64,000 nt of DNA, from assembly GCF_000710345.2 (NCBI RefSeq), contig NZ_JHEL01000009.1, forward strand, positions 62,001 through 126,000, given 5' to 3'. Under the pieces are notes generated by a model that was given only the letters and a program-made list of their open reading frames with translations, did not search any database and was not told the DNA's origin. The stretch comes from Curtobacterium sp. S6. GTDB taxonomy: Bacteria; Actinomycetota; Actinomycetes; Actinomycetales; Micrococcaceae. The translations under genes were made by a program, and so were the position numbers. This document shows, piece after piece, positions 1 to 8,604 of the stretch; the stretch's first letter is position 1, and the number at the start of each line of letters is the position of its first letter.

Positions 1-1
1 G

Positions 2-292
2 ACCGACGCCGAGGGCCGCCCGCTGAGGATCCTCGAGGTGCCCGCCCCGGAGCTCATCCGCGACGCCGAAGGCCCCGTGGACTTCAGCTACATCAACCAT
101 TACGTCGCCAACGGCGTGGTCGTGGCCTGTTCCTTCGGGGAAGACCGGGCCGACGGGCGCGCCCGGGAGATCCTCGCGGAGGCCTACCCGGGGCGCGAGG
201 TCGTCTCGGTCGAGGCCCGCCCGATCTTCGAACGCGGCGGCGGAATCCACTGCATTACCCAGCAGCAGCCCGCGGTGGGTGATCGCGCGTGA
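2..292 (+). CDS. aguA: Agmatine deiminase, C-terminal part (cut by window start)
   Basis: The reading frame is open from the first bases, so the gene begins upstream of the window. The visible ~96 residues contain FSYINHYVANG and end with GGGIHCITQQQP, which carries the catalytic Cys of the peptidyl-arginine deiminase-fold agmatine deiminases. The family hydrolyses agmatine to N-carbamoylputrescine and ammonia in the cytosol. Its stop overlaps the GTG start of the next gene, so the amidase is translationally coupled to it. This is the first step of the agmatine-to-succinate route encoded over the next 12 kb. Confidence 0.9.
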   Translation, partial: TDAEGRPLRILEVPAPELIRDAEGPVDFSYINHYVANGVVVACSFGEDRADGRAREILAEAYPGREVVSVEARPIFERGGGIHCITQQQPAVGDRA

Positions 293-2013
293 GCCGGATG
301 AACGTGGTCGAGGTCAGCATCGCCGATCTCCGGGCGGCCCTGGAGGCGGGAGAGACGACCAGCGAGGCCCTGCTCGACGAGTACCTGGCCCGGTTGGAGG
401 CCTACGACGTCGCCGGCCCGCGCCTGAACTCCGTGATCGTGCGCAATCCCGAGGCCCGCGCCGAGGCTCGCGCGTCGGATCGCCGCCGGGCGGATGGGAA
501 ACCCCTGGGGCCGCTGGACGGCATCATCTACACCGCCAAGGACAGCTACCTGGTTCGGGGCCTCACGGCGGCCGCGGGCAGCCCGGCCTTTCGGGATCTG
601 ATCGCCCAGCGCGACGCGTTCACGATCGAACGCCTCCGCGCGGCCGGGGCGATCTGCCTGGGCCTGACGAATATGCCGCCGATGGCCAACGGCGGGATGC
701 AGCGCGGGCTCTACGGCCGGGCGGAAAGCCCGTACAACGGCGAACGCCTCACCTCGGCCTTTGGGTCCGGGTCCTCGAACGGTTCCGGCACCGCGACCGC
801 GGCCAGCTTTGCCGCCTTCGGCCTGGGCGAGGAGACCTGGTCCAGCGGCCGCGCCCCCGCGTCCTGCAATGCATTGTTTGCCTATACGCCATCCCGCGGC
901 GTCATCTCGGTGCGCGGCAATTGGCCCCTGGTCCCCACGATGGACGTGGTCGTGCCGCACGCCCGCACCGCCGCGGACCTCGCGGAGATCCTGGACGTCG
1001 TCGTGGCCGACGACCACACCGCACGCGGCGATTTCTGGCGCGTCCAGGAGTCGGTCGAGATCCCGCGCTCCTCGGAGGTCCGCCCGGCGTCCTACGCCGC
1101 GCTGGTCGCCACCGATCCGCAGGACGCCCGCCGACGCCTCGACGGGGTGACTCTCGGCGTGCCGCGCCTGTACATCAACCGCGACCCCGAGGCCGGAACC
1201 GCGGAGAATCCGGGCATCGGGGGACCCACCGGCCGACGCATCGAGACGCGCGAGTCCATCATCGACCTGTGGGAGCGCGCCCGCGAGGAGCTCGAAAGCG
1301 CCGGCGCCCGCGTCGTGGAGGTCGATTTCCCGGTGGTCACCCGGTACGAGGGCGACCGTCCCGGCGAGCCGACCGTTCGCACCCGTGGATTCGTGAGCGA
1401 GGAATACCTCGACCGCGAAATCACCGAACTCTCCGCGTGGGCGTGGGACGACTTCCTCCGCGCCAACGGCGATCCGGACCTGCCCGACCTGAGCGTGGTG
1501 GATGGCTCGGAGATCTTCCCGCATCCGGAGGGCGCCCTGCCCGACCGGTACGACGGCTTCGACGACGACATCGCGACCTATCCCGAGGTGATCCGCGAGC
1601 GCCCGATCGGCTCGCCGTCGGAGATACCGGGCATCGCCGAGGGGCTCGCCGGCCTGGAGGAGACCCGCCGGGTCGACCTCGAGGAGTGGATGGACGGGCT
1701 GGGCCTGGACGCGGTGGTGTTCCCGGCGCTGGCCGACGTCGCCCCCGCGGATATGGACGTGAACCCCGCCTCCGCCGACGAGGGCTGGCGGAATGGCGTG
1801 TGGGTCGCGAACGGCAACCTCGCGATCCGTCACCTCGGCATTCCCACGGTCACGGCGCCCATGGGGGTCGCGGCCGACATCGATATGCCCGTCGGGCTGA
1901 CCTTCGCGGGCCGCGCTTACTCGGACAACCGCCCCTTGGAACTCGGTTTTGCCTACGACGCCCTGGGCCCGCGGCGCACCGAACCCTCCCGGACGCCCCC
2001 GCTGACCCCCTGA
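289..2013 (+). CDS. Amidase-signature hydrolase, candidate N-carbamoylputrescine amidase
   Basis: 574 residues of the amidase-signature family. The Ser-cisSer-Lys triad is readable: Lys84 in YTAKDS, cis-Ser about 163 in GSGSSNGSG, and nucleophile Ser about 186 in EETWSSGRAP, so it should be active, although the usual GGSSGGS loop is altered. The GTG start overlaps the aguA stop; ATG at 298 is an alternative. Directly after agmatine deiminase one expects AguB, a nitrilase-fold N-carbamoylputrescine amidase, and none is visible. I infer that this unrelated amidase does that step. It could instead act on another amide brought in by the next-door permease. Confidence 0.85.
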   Translation: MSRMNVVEVSIADLRAALEAGETTSEALLDEYLARLEAYDVAGPRLNSVIVRNPEARAEARASDRRRADGKPLGPLDGIIYTAKDSYLVRGLTAAAGSPAFRDLIAQRDAFTIERLRAAGAICLGLTNMPPMANGGMQRGLYGRAESPYNGERLTSAFGSGSSNGSGTATAASFAAFGLGEETWSSGRAPASCNALFAYTPSRGVISVRGNWPLVPTMDVVVPHARTAADLAEILDVVVADDHTARGDFWRVQESVEIPRSSEVRPASYAALVATDPQDARRRLDGVTLGVPRLYINRDPEAGTAENPGIGGPTGRRIETRESIIDLWERAREELESAGARVVEVDFPVVTRYEGDRPGEPTVRTRGFVSEEYLDREITELSAWAWDDFLRANGDPDLPDLSVVDGSEIFPHPEGALPDRYDGFDDDIATYPEVIRERPIGSPSEIPGIAEGLAGLEETRRVDLEEWMDGLGLDAVVFPALADVAPADMDVNPASADEGWRNGVWVANGNLAIRHLGIPTVTAPMGVAADIDMPVGLTFAGRAYSDNRPLELGFAYDALGPRRTEPSRTPPLTP

Positions 2014-2068
2014 TCCCCGGCCGGCCCCGGGCCGCCCCCACCGCTTCACCGACCCATAGGAGGAACTC

Positions 2069-3694
2069 ATGTCCTCAACGTCACCGTCCGGAAAGAAGTC
2101 CGGACCCTCCGCGGACTCCCACGTCACGATCCATACCTCGACCTCCCCGACGGTCAGTCGCGCCCAAGCCGGCGCTTCCGTCACGGTCGTCGAGGGCGAC
2201 GCGAAGCGGCAGGCCAAGGGGCTCAGCGCCGCGAGCATCGGGCTGGTCGGGGCGACCGTCATCGGCGTCTCGACCATCGCCCCGGCCTATACCCTCTCGG
2301 GTGCGCTCGGGCCGACCGTCTCGGTCGTCGGGTTCCACCTGCCGGCGATTTTTCTCCTGGGGTTCATCCCGATGCTGCTGGTCGCGCTGGGGTATCGCGA
2401 GCTGAACTCCGCGATGCCGGACTCGGGGACGACCTTTACCTGGGCCACCAAGGCCTTCGGCCCGTGGGTCGGGTGGATGGGCGGCTGGGGTCTGCTGGCC
2501 TCGACGATCCTCGTGCTATCGAACCTGGCCGGGATCGGCGTGGACTTCTTTTACCTCTTGCTGTCCCAGATCTTCCACAACGAGGCCATCGCCGACCTGA
2601 CCCGCAATATCCCCCTGAACATCGCGACCTGTCTGGTGTTCATGGCCGGTGCCTGCGCGGTCTCGTACCGCGGGGTCGAGGAAACCAAGCGCTTCCAGAT
2701 CTTTCTGGTCAGCTTTCAGTTGCTGATCATGCTGGCCTTCACCGTGGTCGCGTTCATTCACGTGGGCAACGGGACGGCCTTCGACGGTCACATGCCGAGC
2801 CTCGAGTGGTTCAACCCGCTCGGGGTGGACTCCTTCTCGGCCTTCTCGGCAGGCGTCTCGCTATCCGTGTTCATCTACTGGGGGTGGGACACCGTGCTGA
2901 CCCTCAACGAGGAGACGGAAGGCTCGGATAAGACCCCCGGCCGGGCCGCACTGCTGGTCATCGGCATCGTCGTGGTCCTCTACCTGCTGGTCGCGTGCGC
3001 GACCCTCGCCTACTCCGGCGTGGGGGACGGGGACCTCGGGCTGACCAACGGGAACATCCAGGAAAACGTTTTTGCCGCGCTCGCGACGCCGGTGCTCGGG
3101 CCGCTGGGGATCCTGATGTCGATCGCCGTGCTGATGTCCTCGATCGCTTCGCTGCAATCGACCATGGTCTCGCCGGCCCGCACGATGCTGTCGATGAGCT
3201 ACTACGGCGCCCTTCCCAAGGGCCTGTCCCGGATTCACCCGAAATACCAGACCCCGAGCACCGCGACCGTCACGGCCACCGTGATCGCCGCCGTGTTCTA
3301 CGCGGTCATGCGCGTGGTCTCGGAGGACGTCCTCTGGGACACGATCTCCGCGCTGGGCCTCATGGTCTGCTTCTACTACGGGCTGACCGCCCTCGCGTGC
3401 GTCTGGTATTTCCGGAAGTCCGCCTTCCGCTCGGTCCGCACGGCCCTCAGCCAATTCGTCGGCCCGCTCCTGGGCGGAATTCTATTGCTGATCTTCTTCG
3501 TGCGGACCACGATCGATTCCTTCGATCCGTCCTACGGGTCCGGGTCGTCGCTCTTCGGCGTCGGGCTGGTCTTCTACCTCGGTGCCGGGATGCTGGTTCT
3601 GGGGCTCATCGTGATGTGGGTTCTGTCCCGGAGGCTTCCGGCCTTCTTCCGGGGGCGGGTCGACATCGCCCCGGGAGCCGTGGACCGGGCGTGA
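2069..3694 (+). CDS. APC-family amino acid/polyamine permease
   Basis: 541 residues with a polar N-terminal tail of about 50 residues, then about 12 hydrophobic segments. The first membrane segment reads GLVGATVIGVSTIAPAYTL, typical of the amino acid-polyamine-organocation superfamily. An AGGAGG ribosome site lies just before the ATG. Its place between agmatine deiminase/amidase and putrescine oxidase suggests uptake of agmatine, putrescine or a related cation; the substrate is inferred from context only. It converges on the TetR gene. Confidence 0.85.
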   Translation: MSSTSPSGKKSGPSADSHVTIHTSTSPTVSRAQAGASVTVVEGDAKRQAKGLSAASIGLVGATVIGVSTIAPAYTLSGALGPTVSVVGFHLPAIFLLGFIPMLLVALGYRELNSAMPDSGTTFTWATKAFGPWVGWMGGWGLLASTILVLSNLAGIGVDFFYLLLSQIFHNEAIADLTRNIPLNIATCLVFMAGACAVSYRGVEETKRFQIFLVSFQLLIMLAFTVVAFIHVGNGTAFDGHMPSLEWFNPLGVDSFSAFSAGVSLSVFIYWGWDTVLTLNEETEGSDKTPGRAALLVIGIVVVLYLLVACATLAYSGVGDGDLGLTNGNIQENVFAALATPVLGPLGILMSIAVLMSSIASLQSTMVSPARTMLSMSYYGALPKGLSRIHPKYQTPSTATVTATVIAAVFYAVMRVVSEDVLWDTISALGLMVCFYYGLTALACVWYFRKSAFRSVRTALSQFVGPLLGGILLLIFFVRTTIDSFDPSYGSGSSLFGVGLVFYLGAGMLVLGLIVMWVLSRRLPAFFRGRVDIAPGAVDRA

Positions 3695-3771
3695 GACCGC
3701 CTGCCCGCGACCGAGGCCCGAGCTGGCGTTCCGCACCGAGGGGGCGTTCCGCGGCGGGGCGGGACACGCGC

Positions 3772-4494
3772 TCAGGCTCCGGTCAGTGCCTCGCGCAGGC
3801 GTTGCTCGAGCCCGTTGAGGAGGCTCGACAGCCCGACGTCGAGCGCTTCCTCGGCGGCCTGGGCGCCGTTCAGGTGGGACCGGGCGTCGTGCAGGCGGGA
3901 CATGATCGGGTAGTCCGCCGCGAGATCGCCCGGATGGAAGATATCCGCCGGGGCCGCGGCGTCGAGGGCCGTGCCGAGGAGGAAAGACTCCAAGGTTTCG
4001 ATGATCAGAAGGACCTCGCTCTCGGGCCACCCGGCGGCGAGGAACGCGTGGGCCACGGTCTCGTACATCATGAGGGTTTGCGGGGCTTCGGCCACCGGCG
4101 TCAGGGCAAGGGTCGCGACCACGGAGGGCTGCGCGGCGAAGGCGCGGTAGTAGGACCGGGCCCACTTCTCCGCGGCGGCCCGCCAGGCCGCGGCCGCCTC
4201 GGCGGGGCTCACGGTCCCGGGGTCATCCTTGGCCATGCGCTTGGCCAGGCGGTTCAGGGGGCGCACGTCGATGCCGCGGACGACGTCGTCCGAGATCTTG
4301 GCGAACACCTCATCGCGGGACGCGACGTGGTTGTACAGCGAGGACACCGCGACGCCCAGGCGCTTGGCCAGCATCGTCATGGTGAAGTTCTCCCCGTCGG
4401 TCTCCAGGAGATCCCGCGCGGCTCGCACGATCGTCTCCGACGTCAGGATGTTTTGGGCGGGTCTTCCTCGTCGTCTCGTCACCATCTTTTCCAC
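3772..4494 (-). CDS. TetR-family repressor of the putrescine locus
   Basis: 240 residues with an N-terminal helix-turn-helix (TMTMLAKRLGVAVSSLYNHV, about residues 38-57) and a larger C-terminal ligand domain, the TetR/AcrR layout. The start may be Met1 or Met4 (4485). It is divergent from putrescine oxidase, and a perfect inverted repeat lies in the shared region (4582-4602), so it probably represses puo and itself and is released by a polyamine or aldehyde. The ligand is inferred. Confidence 0.88.
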   Translation of the reverse strand: MEKMVTRRRGRPAQNILTSETIVRAARDLLETDGENFTMTMLAKRLGVAVSSLYNHVASRDEVFAKISDDVVRGIDVRPLNRLAKRMAKDDPGTVSPAEAAAAWRAAAEKWARSYYRAFAAQPSVVATLALTPVAEAPQTLMMYETVAHAFLAAGWPESEVLLIIETLESFLLGTALDAAAPADIFHPGDLAADYPIMSRLHDARSHLNGAQAAEEALDVGLSSLLNGLEQRLREALTGA

Positions 4495-4581
4495 CCCATC
4501 GACTTTACCCGGCGAGCCACCCCGAAAGGCACGGAGTTTTGCCTGGGACCCGCTTCACAAATTTCAATCGCACCGATACAG

Positions 4582-4602
4582 TAAACGAAAATGATTCGTT
4601 TA
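4582..4602. promoter_or_regulatory. 21-bp palindromic operator upstream of puo
   Basis: TAAACGAA, five bases (AATGA), then TTCGTTTA: eight-base arms with no mismatch, in the region between the divergent TetR and puo genes. Size and symmetry fit a TetR dimer site. It ends 32 bases before the preferred puo ATG, so bound repressor would sit over the promoter or early transcript. It also argues against the upstream ATGs at 4539 and 4602 as the puo start. Confidence 0.6.
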
Positions 4603-4634
4603 TGAATGACGAAGCCACAGCGAAAGGTCGAACC

Positions 4635-6083
4635 ATGAACGCCAACCCCCACAATCCCCAGCACTCCGCGTGGACCGTCCGCGAGTCCGACGTCGTCGTG
4701 ATCGGCGCGGGTCCGTCCGGCCTCTCCGCGGCGACCACGCTCCGCGCGGCCGGGAAGTCCGTCACGGTGCTCGAGGCCCGCGAGCGTGTGGGTGGCCGCA
4801 CCTGGTCGAAGCACGTGGACGGCGCCTTCCTGGAGATCGGCGGCCAGTGGATCTCCCCGGACCAGACCGTGTTGTCGGAGCTCGTCGAGGAGCTCGGCAT
4901 GGACACGTTCTCCCGCTACCGCGAGGGCAAGAGCGTCTACCGCGCGCCGGACGGCACGGTGACCCAGTACACCGGCGAAATGTTCCCCGTCTCGGAGGAG
5001 ACCGAGCGCGAGATGGAACGACTCATCGAGATCCTCGACGGGCTCGCCGCCGAGATCGGCCCGCACGAGCCCTGGGCCCACCCCAAGGCGCGCGAGCTGG
5101 ACACCATCTCCTTCCACCACTGGTTGCGGGAGCAGTCTTCGGACGAGGAAGCCTGCAATAACATCGGCCTGTTCGTCGCCGGCGGGATGCTGACCAAGCC
5201 CTCGCACGCGTTCTCGGCCCTCCAGGCGGTACTGATGGCGGCGTCGGCCGGATCCTTCTCCAACCTCGTGGACGAGGACTTCATCCTGGACAAGCGCGTC
5301 GTCGGCGGCATGCAGTCGGTCTCCCAGGCCATGGCGGCCCGGTTGGGTGACGACGTCGTCACCGGCCACCCCGTGCGCGTCCTGCGCTGGCAGGAAGAGG
5401 GGGAATACCCCGTGCAGGTCGAGGCCGAGGAATTCTCCGAGGATGGCGAGGCCACCGGGGCCGGCGTGATCGTTCACGCCCGCCGCGCCGTCGTCGCCGT
5501 CCCGCCGAACCTGTACAGCCGCATCTCCTACGTTCCGGCCCTGCCGCGCCGCCAACACCAGCTGCATCAGCACCAGTCGCTCGGGTTGGTCATCAAGGTC
5601 CACGCGGTCTACGAAACCCCGTTCTGGCGCGAGAAGGGCCTCTCGGGCACGGCGTTCTCGGCGGATTCCTTGGTCCAGGAGGTCTACGACAATACCAACG
5701 TGGATCCGGAGACCGGCCGCGAGGAATCCCGCGGAACCCTGGTCGGATTCGTCTCGGACGAGAAGGCCGACCACGTCTTCGCGATGTCCGCTCAGGAGCG
5801 TCAGGAAAAGCTGCTCGCCTCGATCGCCGAATTGCTGGGCGACGAGGCCAAGAACCCGGTGGTCTACTACGAATCCGACTGGGGCAATGAGGAATGGACC
5901 CGCGGGGCCTACGCCGCGAGCTACGACCTCGGCGGGCTGCACCGGTACGGCATGGACCAAGCCGAGACCGTCGGCCCGATCCACTGGTCGTGCTCGGACA
6001 TCGCCGCCGAGGGGTACCAGCACGTCGACGGCGCCGTTCGGATGGGCCAGAAGACCGCCAGGGATATCGTGGAATCACTATGA
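4635..6083 (+). CDS. puo: Putrescine oxidase (FAD-dependent amine oxidase)
   Basis: 482 residues from the ATG at 4635, preceded by GAAAGG; this matches the usual length of about 480 for Kocuria/Rhodococcus putrescine oxidases. The FAD dinucleotide motif VVVIGAGPSGLS lies at about residues 21-32, followed by RVGGRTW and GGQWI. The C-terminus has GPIHWSCSDIAAEGYQHVDG, the second flavin-binding segment of flavin monoamine oxidases. Reaction: putrescine + O2 to 4-aminobutanal + NH3 + H2O2. Neighbouring genes for aminobutanal and GABA oxidation support putrescine as substrate. Its stop overlaps the next start (ATGA). Confidence 0.9.
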   Translation: MNANPHNPQHSAWTVRESDVVVIGAGPSGLSAATTLRAAGKSVTVLEARERVGGRTWSKHVDGAFLEIGGQWISPDQTVLSELVEELGMDTFSRYREGKSVYRAPDGTVTQYTGEMFPVSEETEREMERLIEILDGLAAEIGPHEPWAHPKARELDTISFHHWLREQSSDEEACNNIGLFVAGGMLTKPSHAFSALQAVLMAASAGSFSNLVDEDFILDKRVVGGMQSVSQAMAARLGDDVVTGHPVRVLRWQEEGEYPVQVEAEEFSEDGEATGAGVIVHARRAVVAVPPNLYSRISYVPALPRRQHQLHQHQSLGLVIKVHAVYETPFWREKGLSGTAFSADSLVQEVYDNTNVDPETGREESRGTLVGFVSDEKADHVFAMSAQERQEKLLASIAELLGDEAKNPVVYYESDWGNEEWTRGAYAASYDLGGLHRYGMDQAETVGPIHWSCSDIAAEGYQHVDGAVRMGQKTARDIVESL

Positions 6084-7003
6084 GATACATCGTTGGATAC
6101 TCCGCGGACCACCGAGGCCGCGACGCCCTGAACCTCGGTATCGCGCTCGCCCGCTCGATGCGCGCCGAACTCGACGTCGTGCTCGTGTTGAAGGTCGAAG
6201 ACGCTTACGCGGGTGCCCTCCGCGGGAGCGGCAATTACACGCAACTCGTGGAGCAACAGGCCAAGGAGTGGCTCCAGGAAGCGGCCGAGCTCGTGCCCGA
6301 GGACGTCACCGCCCGGTACCACCTGCGCCGTTCGACGAACGCCGCGACCGGACTCATGGAGATGGCCGAGGTGGTCAACGCCGGTGCGATCATCGTGGGC
6401 GGTTCGTCGCGCACCTCCTGGCTCTGGCACGGGATCGGTTCCGTGGACAACGCCCTGCTGCACCGGGCCAAGCTCCCGGTCATCATGGCCCCGAGCAGCT
6501 ACGAAAACTCGACCTCGATCACCTCGATCGACTGCGCCGTGAGCCCCAAGGTGGACTCGATCGGATTGGTCGAGGAAGCCATCGCGACGCTGAACCGCAC
6601 GGGCCTGCCGGTGCGCCTGGTCTGCATGGTCGACGGGTCCCGTGACGAGGACGACGGCAGGGTCCAGGCGGCGGTCGAGGCCCTGGTGGCCGACTCCAGT
6701 GTCCGGCCCGAGGAACCCGAGAAGCTCCGCGTCGTCGTCGGGCACGGCCGCGGCATCGCGGAGGCCGTCGAGTCGGTGGACTGGGACCCGGGCGCGGTGC
6801 TCATGGCCGGTTCGTCCAAGTTGGCCCAGCGCGGCGAGCTGTTCCTGTCCTCGACGACCTCGAAGATCCTCTCGAAGCTGCCGATTCCCGTGCTCGTGGT
6901 CCCGCGGGACTACCACCCGGGGCGGTACGGATCCGAGGCCCAGCCGTGGACCGGACAGCTGAAAGCGGTGTCCCCGGACCGGGGGACAGCCGGTCGATCC
7001 TGA
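6080..7003 (+). CDS. Tandem universal stress protein
   Basis: 307 residues with two UspA domains (about 1-150 and 155-300). The first has the ATP-binding pattern in VGGSSRTSWLWHGIGS followed by LLHRAKLPVIM; the second has AGSSKLAQRGELFLSS followed by LPIPVLVVP. It begins in an ATGA overlap with puo, so it is translationally coupled to a peroxide-producing oxidase. A role in tolerating H2O2 or aldehyde from putrescine oxidation is inferred from that coupling, not shown by the sequence. Confidence 0.85.
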   Translation: MRYIVGYSADHRGRDALNLGIALARSMRAELDVVLVLKVEDAYAGALRGSGNYTQLVEQQAKEWLQEAAELVPEDVTARYHLRRSTNAATGLMEMAEVVNAGAIIVGGSSRTSWLWHGIGSVDNALLHRAKLPVIMAPSSYENSTSITSIDCAVSPKVDSIGLVEEAIATLNRTGLPVRLVCMVDGSRDEDDGRVQAAVEALVADSSVRPEEPEKLRVVVGHGRGIAEAVESVDWDPGAVLMAGSSKLAQRGELFLSSTTSKILSKLPIPVLVVPRDYHPGRYGSEAQPWTGQLKAVSPDRGTAGRS

Positions 7004-7083
7004 CGTATCATGAAACAAAATTTTCCTAATGGTTAACCGCGGCGCGATCCGTGCCGTGGGACGTGTGAAAGAGGTTTGAGACC

Positions 7084-8559
7084 ATGGCCATCGATGTTGA
7101 TGAGCTGCTCGCTCGGGTTCCTACCGGTCTGCTGATCGGGGGCCAGTGGCGGGACGCGTCGGACGGCGGAACCTACGAGGTGGAAAATCCGGCGACGGGG
7201 GAGACGATCGCGACCCTCGCCTCCGGCACGAGCGACGACGCCCGCGCCGCGATGGACGCCGCGTGCGCGGTTCAGGCGGAATGGGCCGCGACCCCCAACC
7301 GCGAGCGGTCGAATATCCTGCGTCGGGCCTTCGACCTGGTCCAGGAGCGCAAGGAAGAGTTCGCGACCCTCATGACCCTCGAGATGGGCAAGCCCCTGGC
7401 CGAGGCCCGCGGCGAGGTCGTCTACGGCGGCGAGTTCCTCCGCTGGTTCTCCGAGGAAGCGGTGCGCGACTACGGCCGCTACGCCCCGACCCCCGAGGGC
7501 AACCTCCGCATGCTGACCGTCCGCAAGCCGGTCGGCCCGTGCCTGCTCATCACCCCGTGGAATTTCCCGCTCGCGATGGGCACCCGCAAGGTCGCCCCCG
7601 CGGTGGCCGCCGGGTGCACGATGGTCCTCAAGCCGGCCCGGCTCACCCCGCTGACGAGCCAGTACTTCGCCCAGACGATGCTCGACGCGGGCCTGCCGGC
7701 TGGCGTGCTCAACGTCGTCTCGGGGGCCTCGGCCTCGGCGATCTCGGATCCGATCATGGAGGACCCCCGGCTGCGGAAGGTCTCCTTCACCGGCTCCACC
7801 CCGGTCGGCAAGCAGCTCATGGCCAAGGCCGCGGATAACGTCCTGCGGACCTCCATGGAACTCGGCGGCAACGCGCCGTTCATCGTGTTCGAGGATGCCG
7901 ACCTTGACGACGCGGTCGCCGGCGCGATGGGCGCCAAGATGCGCAACACCGGCGAGGCCTGCACCGCGGCCAACCGCTTCCTCGTCCACGAGTCCGTCGC
8001 CGAGGAATTCGGCCGGAAATTCGCCGCGAAGATCGCGGAACTGAGCCTGGGCAACGGCCTCGACGAGAAGACCACGTGTGGCCCGTTGGTCGAGGAAAAG
8101 GCGTTGAAGTCCGTCTCGGGCCTGGTGGACGACGCGACCCAGCGGGGCGCGCGAGTGCTGGTCGGCGGCAAGGCGGCCGACGGCGCCGGATACTTCTACG
8201 AGCCGACCGTTCTGGCCGACGTTCCCCGCGACGCCCGCGTGGTCACCGAGGAGATCTTCGGCCCGGTCGCGCCCATCGTGACCTTTTCCACGGAAGAGGA
8301 AGCCATGGAGCTGGCCAATTCCACCGAATACGGTTTGGCCTCCTACGTCTATACCCAGGACACCTCCCGGATGTTCCGGGTATCGGACCACCTCGACTTC
8401 GGCCTGATGGGCTTCAACGCGGGGGTCATCTCCAACGCGGCCGCGCCCTTCGGGGGCGTCAAGCAGTCCGGCCTGGGCCGCGAAGGCGGCGCGGAAGGCA
8501 TCGCGGAATACACGACCACGCAGTACATCGGCATCAAGGACCCCTACGCGGGACGCTGA
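7084..8559 (+). CDS. gabD: NAD(P)-dependent succinate-semialdehyde dehydrogenase
   Basis: 491 residues, full-length aldehyde dehydrogenase. Visible are the cofactor segment ITPWNFPLAM, the general-base Glu in MELGGNAPF and the catalytic Cys in NTGEACTAANR, a context typical of succinate-semialdehyde dehydrogenases. It completes the pathway by oxidising succinate semialdehyde to succinate for the TCA cycle. AAGAGG precedes the ATG. The 80-base gap from the USP gene could hold a promoter, but I see no clear one. Confidence 0.88.
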   Translation: MAIDVDELLARVPTGLLIGGQWRDASDGGTYEVENPATGETIATLASGTSDDARAAMDAACAVQAEWAATPNRERSNILRRAFDLVQERKEEFATLMTLEMGKPLAEARGEVVYGGEFLRWFSEEAVRDYGRYAPTPEGNLRMLTVRKPVGPCLLITPWNFPLAMGTRKVAPAVAAGCTMVLKPARLTPLTSQYFAQTMLDAGLPAGVLNVVSGASASAISDPIMEDPRLRKVSFTGSTPVGKQLMAKAADNVLRTSMELGGNAPFIVFEDADLDDAVAGAMGAKMRNTGEACTAANRFLVHESVAEEFGRKFAAKIAELSLGNGLDEKTTCGPLVEEKALKSVSGLVDDATQRGARVLVGGKAADGAGYFYEPTVLADVPRDARVVTEEIFGPVAPIVTFSTEEEAMELANSTEYGLASYVYTQDTSRMFRVSDHLDFGLMGFNAGVISNAAAPFGGVKQSGLGREGGAEGIAEYTTTQYIGIKDPYAGR

Positions 8560-8604
8560 TTCCCGCCATCGCCACCCACCCAGATATGTAGCAGGAGGAA
8601 CCTC

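Noticed and set aside
184-2277. Long open frame opposite the amidase and permease genes
   Set aside because: Arg/Gly/Asp-rich translation without any domain, directly antisense to a recognised enzyme; a by-product of high GC. The same holds for long antisense frames at 22084-23631, 45218-46789 and 61207-62997.
4539-4634. Upstream ATG starts for putrescine oxidase
   Set aside because: They would place the palindromic operator inside the coding region and lack a ribosome site; ATG 4635 has GAAAGG and gives the usual protein length.
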